Assembly: GCA_964427535.1 (NCBI GenBank)
Contig: CAYRVF010000046.1
Coordinates: 1-35,405, forward strand
DNA length: 35,405 nucleotides
From: CAYRVF01 sp964427535
GTDB lineage: Bacteria > Chloroflexota > Ktedonobacteria > Ktedonobacterales > JADMIN01
Direction of reading: 5' to 3'
Shown piece after piece: positions 1 to 8,329 of the stretch. The position numbers and the translations under genes were made by a program. Under the pieces are notes generated by a model. That model made no database searches. It saw only the letters and a list, made by a program, of their open reading frames with translations, and was not told where the DNA came from. Each line of letters begins with the position of its first letter. The first letter of the stretch is position 1.

Positions 1-819
1 GAGATCAAGAACATGAACTCGTTCCGCTCCGTCGAACGGGCGCTAGCCTACGAGGCAGCGCGTCAGATCGAGGAGCTGCGCGCCGGGCGCACTATCCAGC
101 AACAGACACGTGGCTGGGACGAGGCGAGAGGCGTCACCACCCTGCAGCGCGTGAAGGAAGAAGCCAACGACTACCGCTACTTCCCCGAGCCGGACCTGCC
201 GCCGCTCGTCATCTCGCGCGAGCGTGTGGAGGAGATCCGTGCGCAGACGCCCGAGCTGCCTGACGCCCGTCGCGCCCGCTACCTGGAGCAGTACGGCCTC
301 TCTGAGTACGATGCCGAGCAACTGGCGAGCGAACGTCCAATCGCCGAATACTTCGAGCAGGCGGTCGCCGCTGGCATGCCAAAGGACCGGACGGCGCGCG
401 CGAAGGCGGTCGCGAACTGGGTGCTCGGCGACCTGCGTCGCCTGCTCAACGCGGAGGACCGCGACATCAGCGCGAGCCCGGTGTCCCCGGCGAGCCTGGC
501 CGAGTTGCTCGATTTGCTCGACGCGGGCACGATCAACGGCAGGCAAGCCAAAGAGGTGCTCGAAAAGGCGTTCACCTCAGGCAAGACGCCGGGCGAGATC
601 GTCAAGAGCGAAGGCATCGCGCAGATGAGCGACACAGGTGAGTTGGAGCAGATCGTCACGTCGGTCATCGCCGAAAACCCGAAGGCCGTCGAGGACTACC
701 GCTCGGGTAAGACGAGCGCCGTTCAGTTCCTGGTCGGTCAGGTGATGAAGCGTACGCGTGGACGCGCCAAGCCCGATGCCGTCAATCCGATTATCGTTCG
801 TCAGCTCGATCAGGGGTAG
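1..819 (+). CDS. gatB: Aspartyl/glutamyl-tRNA(Asn/Gln) amidotransferase subunit B, 3' part
   Basis: GatB activates the misacylated tRNA and receives ammonia from GatA in the GatCAB complex, which makes Gln-tRNA(Gln) and/or Asn-tRNA(Asn). The window opens inside the gene: the frame is open from base 1, and the first residues (EIKNMNSFRSVERAL) and the stretch KEEANDYRYFPEPDLPP at about residues 52-68 are characteristic of the GatB catalytic core. From about residue 120 to the end comes the helical tail and YqeY-like domain that contacts the tRNA, including GEIVKSEG and NPKAVEDYRSGKTSAVQFLVGQVM. About 272 C-terminal residues are present out of roughly 480 in the family. The ATG at 13 is internal, not a start. 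gatA and gatC are not in the window. Identification is firm. Confidence 0.97.
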   Translation, partial: EIKNMNSFRSVERALAYEAARQIEELRAGRTIQQQTRGWDEARGVTTLQRVKEEANDYRYFPEPDLPPLVISRERVEEIRAQTPELPDARRARYLEQYGLSEYDAEQLASERPIAEYFEQAVAAGMPKDRTARAKAVANWVLGDLRRLLNAEDRDISASPVSPASLAELLDLLDAGTINGRQAKEVLEKAFTSGKTPGEIVKSEGIAQMSDTGELEQIVTSVIAENPKAVEDYRSGKTSAVQFLVGQVMKRTRGRAKPDAVNPIIVRQLDQG

Positions 820-933
820 GGTTTCCCACACCCGTGTAAGGAGTGTTCTCCGTATGTAAGGCGCTGTCTAAATGCTCCGTCCCTGCGGCCTGTTCGCACC
901 ACTGGCCGGCTGCTGAGGACGGCGCTGGTCCAC

Positions 934-940
934 AGGAGGG
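934..940 (+). promoter_or_regulatory. Ribosome binding site fixing the dehydrogenase start
   Basis: AGGAGGG lies eight bases before the ATG at 949 and settles the start against any upstream codon. The 129 bases between gatB and this gene hold no other signal I recognise. Confidence 0.8.
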
Positions 941-948
941 ATTCATTC

Positions 949-2217
949 ATGCCCGGCGAGACACAACCCAATGCCCAGCCCTCGCTCCAGGAGATCGCGC
1001 TGATCCAGTTCGAGACTGCCGCCGACCGCTTGAATCTCTCTGAGGATATGCGCCAGGTGCTGCGCGTGCCCAAGCGCGAGTTGATCGTCCACTTCCCGGT
1101 GCGCACCGACGATGGACCAGTGAAGATGTTCACCGGCTACCGCGTCCAGCACAACATCAATCGCGGGCCAGCAAAGGGTGGCATCCGCTACTCGCCGGAC
1201 CTCACGCTTGAGGACGTCCGTGCCTTCGCAATGTGGATGACCTGGAAATGCGCCCTCGTTGACATTCCCTTTGGCGGTGCGCAAGGCGGCGTGGTCTTCG
1301 ATCCAAAGAACATGAGCGAGACCGAGATCGAGCGTCTCACGCGCCGCTACACCACCGAAATCTCAGTGCTCATGGGTCCCAACAGCGACATTCCGGGACC
1401 AGACCTGAACACCAACGCCACGATCATGGCGTGGATGATGGACACCTACTCGATGCAGATCGGGTACTCCGTCCCGGCGGTCGTGACGGGCAAGCCGCTC
1501 GTCATCGGCGGCAGCGAGGGTCGTGTGGGCGCGGCCGCCACCGGCGCGACAGCCGTGCTGCATATGGCGGCTGAGGACCTGAAGATGCAGCCGCGCGATC
1601 TGCGTGTCTCGATCCAGGGGTTCGGCACGGTCGGCGCCATCACGGCCCAGCAATATCACGAGCAGGGCATCCGTGTCGTCGCGTTGAGCGACAGTGGAGG
1701 CGGCATCTACAGCGAGCACGGACTCGATATCCCTGCCGTGCTGCGCTACGAGGAGGAGACCGGCAGTGTGGTGGGCTTCCCTGGAGCAAAGTCGATGAGC
1801 AGCAGCAACGTGCTGGAAGTGCCGTGCGACGTGCTTGTGCCCGCCGCGCGCGAGTGCCAACTCACCGCAGAGAACGCCGGGCGGGTGCAGGCACGGCTCA
1901 TCATCGAGGCGGCGAATGGTCCGACGACTCCCGAGGCCGACCGCATCTTCATGCAGCGTGGCATCCGCGTCGTTCCGGACATCCTCGCCAACGCGGCAGG
2001 TGTGACGGTGAGCTACTTCGAGTGGGTGCAAGACTTGCAGAGCTTCTTCTGGTCCGCCGAGGAGATCCAGGACAAGCTGCTGGAGCTCATCGGACGCGCC
2101 TACGATGCCGTCTCACGGCTCGCCGCCGATCAGGGCTGCGATATGCGCACTGCCGCGCAGATGATCGCCATCGAGCGCGTCGCGCAGTCCACCGAAGACC
2201 GGGGAATCTATCCCTAG
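949..2217 (+). CDS. Glu/Leu/Phe/Val dehydrogenase family protein, catalytic Lys replaced by Gln
   Basis: The 422-residue protein has the length and layout of hexameric NAD(P)-dependent glutamate dehydrogenases, which interconvert glutamate and 2-oxoglutarate plus ammonia. The N-terminal substrate domain shows GPAKGGIRYSP (K76), K100 and the GPNSDIPGPDLNTN block with the conserved Asp at D152. The C-terminal Rossmann domain has the dinucleotide fingerprint GFGTVG at 224-229. The striking point is at residue 112: the family motif GG(A/G)KGG, whose Lys is the catalytic lysine, reads GGAQGG here (codon CAA, 1282-1284). All surrounding residues are intact, so this is not a frame error. Either the enzyme is inactive or altered, or this is a recognised sub-branch. 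The ATG at 949 follows an excellent AGGAGGG ribosome site at 934-940. The gene lies 129 bp after gatB and is followed by a SLOG gene. Confidence 0.9.
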   Translation: MPGETQPNAQPSLQEIALIQFETAADRLNLSEDMRQVLRVPKRELIVHFPVRTDDGPVKMFTGYRVQHNINRGPAKGGIRYSPDLTLEDVRAFAMWMTWKCALVDIPFGGAQGGVVFDPKNMSETEIERLTRRYTTEISVLMGPNSDIPGPDLNTNATIMAWMMDTYSMQIGYSVPAVVTGKPLVIGGSEGRVGAAATGATAVLHMAAEDLKMQPRDLRVSIQGFGTVGAITAQQYHEQGIRVVALSDSGGGIYSEHGLDIPAVLRYEEETGSVVGFPGAKSMSSSNVLEVPCDVLVPAARECQLTAENAGRVQARLIIEAANGPTTPEADRIFMQRGIRVVPDILANAAGVTVSYFEWVQDLQSFFWSAEEIQDKLLELIGRAYDAVSRLAADQGCDMRTAAQMIAIERVAQSTEDRGIYP

Positions 2218-2294
2218 ACCCTGGCTTCCGTACATCAACACGGCAAGACCCGTAGCTCCCATGTGTTCTCTACGCACAGTAGGAAGGTCAGCGC

Positions 2295-2840
2295 ATGAGC
2301 TCCTCACGCGAGAACAACGGGCACCCAGGGACATCGGAAACAGGCTCGCGCCGATATACCGTGGGCGTGACCGGCCACCGCACACTCGGCACCGCACCCG
2401 AGAACGAGCGTATTCAAGCGGAGTGCCGCCGCATCCTGCGTGACATCGCCGCGCGCCATCCTTCCGTCGAGCTCTACTCGATGCTTGCCACTGGCGCGGA
2501 CTCGCTTGTAGCCGAGGCCGCGCAGTCGTTTGGCATCCCAATTCGCGCGGTGGTGCCCTTCGACGGCTACGACGCCGACTTCGAGACTGACGAAGACCGT
2601 GAGCGGCACGCGCGGCTACTTGCCTCCGCCGTTAGCGTCGAGCGCCTGCCGGCCACCGAACGCAGCGACGAAGCCTATCTTGCGGGCGGCCAGTGGATCG
2701 CCGACCACGCCGACCTGATGATCGCCGTCTGGGACGGCAAGCCCGCCGCTGGCCTGGGCGGCACCGGCGATATCGTTGCCCACTGCCGCGAGAACGACAT
2801 CCCCCTGCGCATCATCCGCATTGATCGCACCGCGAGCTAA
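2295..2840 (+). CDS. SLOG-like Rossmann-fold nucleotide-binding protein (LOG/DprA-type)
   Basis: This 181-residue protein opens, after a short polar tail, with the strand-loop YTVGVTGHR (about residues 21-29). It then shows LATGADSLVAEAA (about 65-77) and, near the C terminus, AVWDGKPAAGLGGTGDIV (about 142-159), a Gly-rich loop resembling the PGGxGT-type loop of the SLOG superfamily. Members bind nucleotides or nucleotide-derived ligands, and some cleave N-glycosidic bonds or act as sensors in conflict systems. I cannot tell which applies here. No signal peptide or membrane segment is visible, so it is probably cytoplasmic. The ATG is supported by AGGAAGG about eight bases upstream. It lies 77 bp after the dehydrogenase and is convergent with a membrane protein gene ending at 2931. 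The superfamily call is by motif only. Confidence 0.7.
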   Translation: MSSSRENNGHPGTSETGSRRYTVGVTGHRTLGTAPENERIQAECRRILRDIAARHPSVELYSMLATGADSLVAEAAQSFGIPIRAVVPFDGYDADFETDEDRERHARLLASAVSVERLPATERSDEAYLAGGQWIADHADLMIAVWDGKPAAGLGGTGDIVAHCRENDIPLRIIRIDRTAS

Positions 2841-2899
2841 CAGTCCCGCCGCACGCAGCCACACGCGTAGAGCCGATGGCGGATTCCTCCAACTCAGTG

Positions 2900-2936
2900 C
2901 CCCTTCCCTCGGAGGGAAAGGGGTAGGGGGTTAGGT
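2900..2936 (+). repeat. C-rich/G-rich palindromic repeat, copy 1
   Basis: A CCCCTTCCCTC arm is followed directly by GGAGGGAAAGGGG and a TAGGGGGTTAGG tail. The arms pair with a one-base bulge. The element lies between the convergent genes ending at 2840 and 2931 and includes the stop codon of the minus-strand gene. Related copies are at 6883, 19791, 19877, 19927 and 28779. It may act as a bidirectional transcript end, but no clear T-run follows. Confidence 0.7.
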
Positions 2937-3560
2937 TCCGCTCTTCGCCTGATACCGCTTCCGCACATCCTCCGCCTTCTTGCTGATGCGCGGATAGCGC
3001 CGCTTCTCCCAGCGCAGATACGCATCGTACAGGAGGTACATGCCGGGGTACGGAGCGTGTCCGCTCGTTGAAAACTTCGCAAAGAGCGGCGGAATGCGCC
3101 CGAGCACGTCCCAGCGGTCGGCCATCCCTTCCCCAACGAGCTGCAATGTGAAGTCGCGGTCGAGTAGGCCATTGTCAAGCAGCATTCCGAGCTCATTGAA
3201 GTAGTTCATGAGATTGTGCAGGTCTTGCTCGGTCTTTCGCAGCACTGCGATCGCACCCTTGTCAGGACCTTCAGGGTCTTCGCCGAGGCGAAAATACAGA
3301 CGATATTGATCGTAGGTATGAACAGCCTTCCAGTTCGCATCGTTCAGAACCCTCCGCGCCGCCTGTCGCGCACGCTCCATGTCAGGGTCCGTGTAGTGCT
3401 TGAAGGTTTCCCATGAGTTGCTGTTTTTGCGGGCACGCTGCGTCTCGCGGTAGCTGAAGATGAAGACGAGAATCGAGAGGCAGATGCTAATGATGCTGAT
3501 CACGACCCCCGGCTGAAAGGGAATGTTGTCCAGGAATGACTGCACCGATTGAACGTCCAA
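2931..3560 (-). CDS. Single-pass membrane protein, DUF4760-like
   Basis: The 209-residue product has one N-terminal membrane helix (about residues 18-37, GVVISIISICLSILVFIFSY) followed by a charged, helical, mostly cytoplasmic region with WETFKHYTDPDMERARQAAR and LHNLMNYFNELGMLL. This pattern resembles DUF4760-type proteins, whose function is not known. The start is a TTG at 3558-3560, chosen because a strong purine-rich ribosome site (GAGGAAGGGGGG) lies about nine bases upstream in gene orientation and no in-frame ATG is better placed. It stands alone on the minus strand, convergent with the SLOG gene. A functional link to SLOG is possible but unproven. The next gene upstream is divergent (argH). 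Confidence 0.7.
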   Translation of the reverse strand: MDVQSVQSFLDNIPFQPGVVISIISICLSILVFIFSYRETQRARKNSNSWETFKHYTDPDMERARQAARRVLNDANWKAVHTYDQYRLYFRLGEDPEGPDKGAIAVLRKTEQDLHNLMNYFNELGMLLDNGLLDRDFTLQLVGEGMADRWDVLGRIPPLFAKFSTSGHAPYPGMYLLYDAYLRWEKRRYPRISKKAEDVRKRYQAKSGT

Positions 3561-3708
3561 TGGCTCGCCCCCCCTTCCTCACGCGCGCCGCCTCGGTCAG
3601 TCGCATCACGTTCCAGGCGACCTGTCTCATGCGCCGCGATTGTAGCAGAAGAAGCGGGCAGTGTCACGCGGGCTCGGCTCACGGTCGAACAAGGCCCTCC
3701 ACCGCGCC

Positions 3709-3738
3709 TTGACATCCACTGGAGCCGCATGCTACCAA
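3709..3738 (+). promoter_or_regulatory. Promoter of the T-box/argHG transcript
   Basis: A perfect -35 TTGACA (3709-3714) is followed after 18 bases by TACCAA (3733-3738), preceded by TGC to give an extended -10 (TGCTACCAAT). Transcription would start near 3745, just ahead of the T-box leader. The -10 itself is weak (three of six), but the TGC-TA form recurs at other promoters in this window. Confidence 0.6.
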
Positions 3739-3764
3739 TGTTCAACGTATAGAAGCTAAGAATA

Positions 3765-4070
3765 GTGGCCCGCGACGACCGAGAGAAGTAGGCGGCTGAC
3801 GGCCTGACAGCGACCTGGGGCAGAGTGGAAGCTCAGGAGAGGCCCACACCGCGCGAACGCACTCGCGAGCGGCTGGCGGAAGAACCTGGCGCAGCACATC
3901 TACGCGCCGGAAAGTACGCCGGATGACCGTCCACATGCCCTACTGGACGCTATGAGAGGCCATCCTGTCGTCACTTGACGAATGTGATGGCAAGTCAGGG
4001 TGGTACCGCGAGGGTCCAACAGCCCCCGTCCCTGCGCTACGGAAGCAGCGCGGAGACGGGGGCTTTCCCG
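3765..4070 (+). promoter_or_regulatory. T-box riboswitch (tRNA-Arg sensing) upstream of argH
   Basis: The leader contains the 14-base T-box AGGGTGGTACCGCG at 3997-4010. Upstream lies a Stem I region with the 5' motif GAGAGAAGTA (3781-3790, GA motif plus AGTA), the distal CAGCGACC...GTGGAAG block (about 3808-3831), and a specifier side reading GAA-CGC-A with the codon CGC (Arg) at 3858-3860. ACTTG...CAAGT just before the T-box looks like Stem III. In the antiterminator, AGGG (3997-4000) can pair with CCCT (4030-4033). The same CCCT belongs to the competing terminator, so the two structures exclude each other. The TGGT bulge would pair with a tRNA 3' end ACCA carrying discriminator A. Uncharged tRNA-Arg should therefore allow transcription of argH and probably argG. 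The T-box is certain by motif; the Arg codon assignment is by alignment by eye. Confidence 0.9.
4021..4067 (+). terminator. Leader terminator of the T-box
   Basis: AGCCCCCGTC (4021-4030) pairs perfectly with GACGGGGGCT (4055-4064), with an inner GCGCT/AGCGC helix at 4034-4038 and 4047-4051. A short TTT follows at 4064-4066. The U-run is short, so termination could be assisted. The left arm overlaps the antiterminator's CCCT, as expected of a T-box. Confidence 0.85.
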
Positions 4071-4116
4071 TCTGTGCGCCAACAGTCGCCGCGACTGAGT
4101 CCAAGCGGGAGGCAGT

Positions 4117-5478
4117 ATGACTGGCACATCCGACAAGCTCTGGGCGAAGGGCTACGATATCGAGGCGACGGTCGAGCGCTACGAGGCAGCGCGCAACGCG
4201 GCCCTCGATGCCCAGCTCGTCCGCCACGACATCTGGGGGTCGCTGGCCCACGCGCATATGCTCTGCGACATCGGTCTGCTCACTGACGACGAGCGGTACG
4301 CCATCGTCGCGGCGCTCAGGGACCTGCTTGCCGAAGCCGAGAGCGGCACCCTCCGTCCCACGACCAGCCAGGAGGACATCCATACACTGATCGAGCACGA
4401 GCTTGTCCGGCGCGCGGGTGAAGGTGGCAAGAAGATACACACCGGCCGCTCACGAAACGACCAGGTGCTCGTCGATCTGCGCCTCTATGCCAAGGAAGCC
4501 CTGCTCGACATCGCCGACGCGCTCTTCGAGACCGCCGAACACCTCACCACGCTCGCCCGCGCCTATGAGTGGACGCCGATGCCGGGCTACACACACATGC
4601 AGCGCGCGATGCTCTCGTCCGTTGGGCTGTGGGCCAGCGCGTACGCCGCGTCACTACTCGACGACCTGCCCTCGCTCGCCGCGGCATACGAGATGAACAA
4701 CCGTTCTCCGCTCGGCTCAGCCGCCGCGTATGGCGTGCCGCTGCCACTCGACCGCGAGGCTGTCGCGCGCACGTTGGGCTTCTCCGGCCCCCACTCCAAC
4801 GTGTTGACGTCGGCGAACGCGCGGGGCAAGGGCGAGGCGGCGGCAGTGCAGGCGCTCGCTCTGCTGATGCTCGACCTCAGCAAGTGGGCGCAGGACGTCC
4901 TGCTCTTCACGACGAGCGAGTACGGTTTCTTCACCGTTCCCAAAGAGTTGGGCGCCGGGAGCAGCATCATGCCCCAGAAGCACAACCTCGACGCGCTTGA
5001 GCTCGTCCGCGCCCGCGCGCAGACGGTGATCGCGATGCAGGGGCAGATGCTCTCCACACTAGCCGGTCTGCCCTCCGGCTACAACATGGACTATCAGGAG
5101 ACGAAAGCGCCGCTGATCGAGTCCGTCGCGCTCTGCCGCGAGAGCCTGGGCATCGTCGCCCTCTACGCCAAGCACCTCACGCCCGTGGAAGACAGGCTCC
5201 GCGCCGCATGCGATTCGGAACTCTTCGCCACCGACCGCGCATATGAGCTGGTGCGGCAGGGCGTGCCATTCCGCGATGCTTATCGACAGGTCGCCGAGGA
5301 CCCGACGGCGCAGGAGCCAGGCGACCTCACAGAGCGCCTTCGCGCACGGTCATCTCTCGGGGCGCCGGGCAATCTCGCGCTCGACGCCCTTGCCGCTCGC
5401 ACCGTGGCGGAGCGTGCCGCCTGGCAGGACCGACGCGCGCGGTTCGAGAACGCGATCGCGACGCTGCTCACCCGCTAG
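4117..5478 (+). CDS. argH: Argininosuccinate lyase
   Basis: ArgH splits argininosuccinate into arginine and fumarate, the last step of arginine synthesis, in the cytoplasm as a homotetramer. The 453-residue length is typical. Family signatures are clear: HTGRSRNDQ at 108-116, PGYTHMQRAM at 156-165 with the catalytic His160, and the mobile signature loop GSSIMPQKHN at 281-290 with the catalytic Ser. The residue after this loop's Asn is Leu where many members have Pro, a modest variation. The ATG at 4117 has GGGAGG at 4107-4112. It is the first gene after the T-box leader, and argG follows 110 bases downstream on the same strand, so both are probably controlled by tRNA-Arg charging. Confidence 0.97.
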   Translation: MTGTSDKLWAKGYDIEATVERYEAARNAALDAQLVRHDIWGSLAHAHMLCDIGLLTDDERYAIVAALRDLLAEAESGTLRPTTSQEDIHTLIEHELVRRAGEGGKKIHTGRSRNDQVLVDLRLYAKEALLDIADALFETAEHLTTLARAYEWTPMPGYTHMQRAMLSSVGLWASAYAASLLDDLPSLAAAYEMNNRSPLGSAAAYGVPLPLDREAVARTLGFSGPHSNVLTSANARGKGEAAAVQALALLMLDLSKWAQDVLLFTTSEYGFFTVPKELGAGSSIMPQKHNLDALELVRARAQTVIAMQGQMLSTLAGLPSGYNMDYQETKAPLIESVALCRESLGIVALYAKHLTPVEDRLRAACDSELFATDRAYELVRQGVPFRDAYRQVAEDPTAQEPGDLTERLRARSSLGAPGNLALDALAARTVAERAAWQDRRARFENAIATLLTR

Positions 5479-5588
5479 AACGCCGCACCTCGCGGCACAC
5501 CCGTCGTCGACGCCGGGAAACGCACACGGACGCAGATTGAACGACATTCTCTCGACGCATCTCATCGTCAGAACAAAGGAGCAGACAC

Positions 5589-6875
<1,287 letters not shown>

Positions 6876-6882
6876 GGCGGAA

Positions 6883-6921
6883 CCCTCTCCCCCTGCCCCC
6901 TCCCCTTCAAGGGGAGGGGCC
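6883..6921 (-). repeat. C-rich/G-rich palindromic repeat, copy 2 (inverted)
   Basis: CCCCTCCCCTT (6897-6907) and AAGGGGAGGGG (6909-6919) are perfect inverse complements flanking one base, so the real hairpin is about nine base pairs with a five-base loop. A CCCTCTCCCC tail precedes it, giving the opposite orientation to copy 1. It begins eight bases after the argG stop and could help end the arg transcript. Confidence 0.75.
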
Positions 6922-6988
6922 TTATGGCGGGCGTTGTCGCTGTTGTCGTACGGTTGAACACGCCGCGAAAGTGGCGCAGTAGGTAAGC

Positions 6989-7004
6989 GCGAGGCATGCC
7001 TCGC
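6989..7004. repeat. 16-bp palindrome GCGAGGCATGCCTCGC, copy 1
   Basis: This is a perfect palindrome in the 167-bp argG to peptidase gap. The identical 16 bases plus the next seven (CCGCCCG) occur again at 26511-26533. Its presence at two distant intergenic sites marks it as a dispersed repeat. Confidence 0.75.
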
Positions 7005-7042
7005 CCGCCCGTCCTCCAGCGACAAAGAAAGGACCGTCGACG

Positions 7043-8047
7043 ATGGCCGAGCCGAATGACGACATCTGTGACGTACCCGGTATCCTTGTCGGCCACGACA
7101 CCAACCTGGACGCCGCGACGGGCTGCACGGTCATCCTCTGCAAGCGGCCAGCGGTGGGCGCGGTTGACGTGCGCGGCGGCGCGCCGGGAACGCGTGAGAC
7201 AGATTTACTCGACCCCATGTGCATGATGCATGAAGTGCATGCCGTGCTGCTCACCGGCGGCAGCGCCTTCGGCCTCGATGCGGCAGGCGGCGTGATGCGC
7301 GTGCTGGAGGAGCGCGGTATTGGCTTCGACGCCGGTCCCGCGCGCGTGCCGATCGTGCCCGCCGCCGTGCTTTTCGACCTCAGCATTGGACGGGCCGACA
7401 TCCGCCCGGATGCCGCCTCGGGCGCGCGAGCCATCTCGGCGGCGAGTGGTGGACCCATTCCGCAGGGCACGATAGGCGCGGGCACTGGCGCGACTATCGG
7501 AAAAGCCGCGGGGCCAGCGTTCGCGGTGAAGGGCGGCATCGGCAGCAGCAGCGAACGGCTGCCCGATGGTCATGTGGTCGGCGCCCTCGTCGCGGTCAAC
7601 GCCCTTGGCGATGTCTACGACGATTCGGGGCGCGTTCTGGCGGGCGCGCGCAATCCAAGCGGCCACGGCTGGCTCGCCGACGCGCTCCGTCCTCCACTTG
7701 ACGCCGCGCCCACTAAGCCCCCATTTCCCGGCGCGCAGACGACCCTTGCGGTCATCGCGACCGACGCCGCTTGGAGCAAGGCCGACCTGAAGAAAATCGC
7801 GCAGATGGCCCACGACGGTCTCGCCCGAGCGATCCGGCCCGTCCACACGCCGTTCGACGGCGACACGGTCTTCACGCTCTCGACAGCGCACCATGGTGGC
7901 ACACCCGCACACGGCGAGATGCTGAGCCTGGCACTCGCCGGAGATGCCGCCGCGCGGACGCTCGCTCGCGCAGTGACGAAAGCCGTCCGGGCGGCGACAG
8001 GGCTCGCCGGTGTCCCCGCGCTGCGGGATCTGTTGCCGCAGGCGTAA
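7043..8047 (+). CDS. P1-family (DmpA/NylC-like, S58) peptidase
   Basis: The 334-residue protein belongs to the self-processing P1 family of Ntn-like hydrolases: L-aminopeptidase DmpA, beta-peptidyl aminopeptidases and nylon-oligomer hydrolase NylC. Visible blocks are VPGILVGHDT near the N terminus, VDVRGGAPGTRETDLL (41-56), VLLTGGSAFGLDAAGG (68-83), GTGATIGK (147-154) and HDGLARAIRPVHT...FDGDTVFTLST (257-281). Members cleave themselves before a Ser or Thr that becomes the nucleophile. The best candidate is Thr233 in AQTTLAVIATD, where the preceding residue is Gln232 rather than the Asn of NylC. No signal peptide is visible, so it is likely cytoplasmic; the substrate is unknown. The start ATG follows AAAGGA. 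It is separated from argG by repeats and is probably transcribed on its own. Confidence 0.88.
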   Translation: MAEPNDDICDVPGILVGHDTNLDAATGCTVILCKRPAVGAVDVRGGAPGTRETDLLDPMCMMHEVHAVLLTGGSAFGLDAAGGVMRVLEERGIGFDAGPARVPIVPAAVLFDLSIGRADIRPDAASGARAISAASGGPIPQGTIGAGTGATIGKAAGPAFAVKGGIGSSSERLPDGHVVGALVAVNALGDVYDDSGRVLAGARNPSGHGWLADALRPPLDAAPTKPPFPGAQTTLAVIATDAAWSKADLKKIAQMAHDGLARAIRPVHTPFDGDTVFTLSTAHHGGTPAHGEMLSLALAGDAAARTLARAVTKAVRAATGLAGVPALRDLLPQA

Positions 8048-8089
8048 CGCTCCTCAGGATGCGATAAGTCCTCTGCGGCGATTCGAAAA

Positions 8090-8118
8090 TTGTGCGCATC
8101 TGCCAGGCATGCTATACT
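8090..8118 (+). promoter_or_regulatory. Promoter of the NuoL-like/NuoH-like gene pair
   Basis: TTGTGC (8090-8095), 17 bases, then TATACT (8113-8118) preceded by TGC, giving an extended -10 (TGCTATACT). This predicts a leader of roughly 205 bases before the GTG at 8330. The leader holds a 7-bp hairpin (GCGCGAG/CTCGCGC, about 8132-8149), and GATCCGT/ACGGATG can pair near 8240-8260, but it matches no riboswitch class I know. Confidence 0.7.
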
Positions 8119-8329
8119 CCACCCAAGTGCCCGCGCGAGGACGCTCGCGCCTGCCAGCAGTCCGCGGTCGTGGTCCCTGTTGGACGTTGGAGGCGCTGGC
8201 GAACCACGGCGCGATGCTTCACAGCTCTGTGGCGTCACGATCCGTAACCCGGACGGATGGACAGTCGTCTTTGCTCTGGAGGGCCGCTCTGGCCGGCCGT
8301 CGCCCCGTAGACCCAGAAGGGGACACCCT

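Noticed and set aside
8090..8329. Longer N terminus of the NuoL-like protein starting at TTG 8090
   Set aside because: The TTG is the -35 element of a good promoter and the extra residues are not membrane-like; GTG 8330 has a ribosome site.
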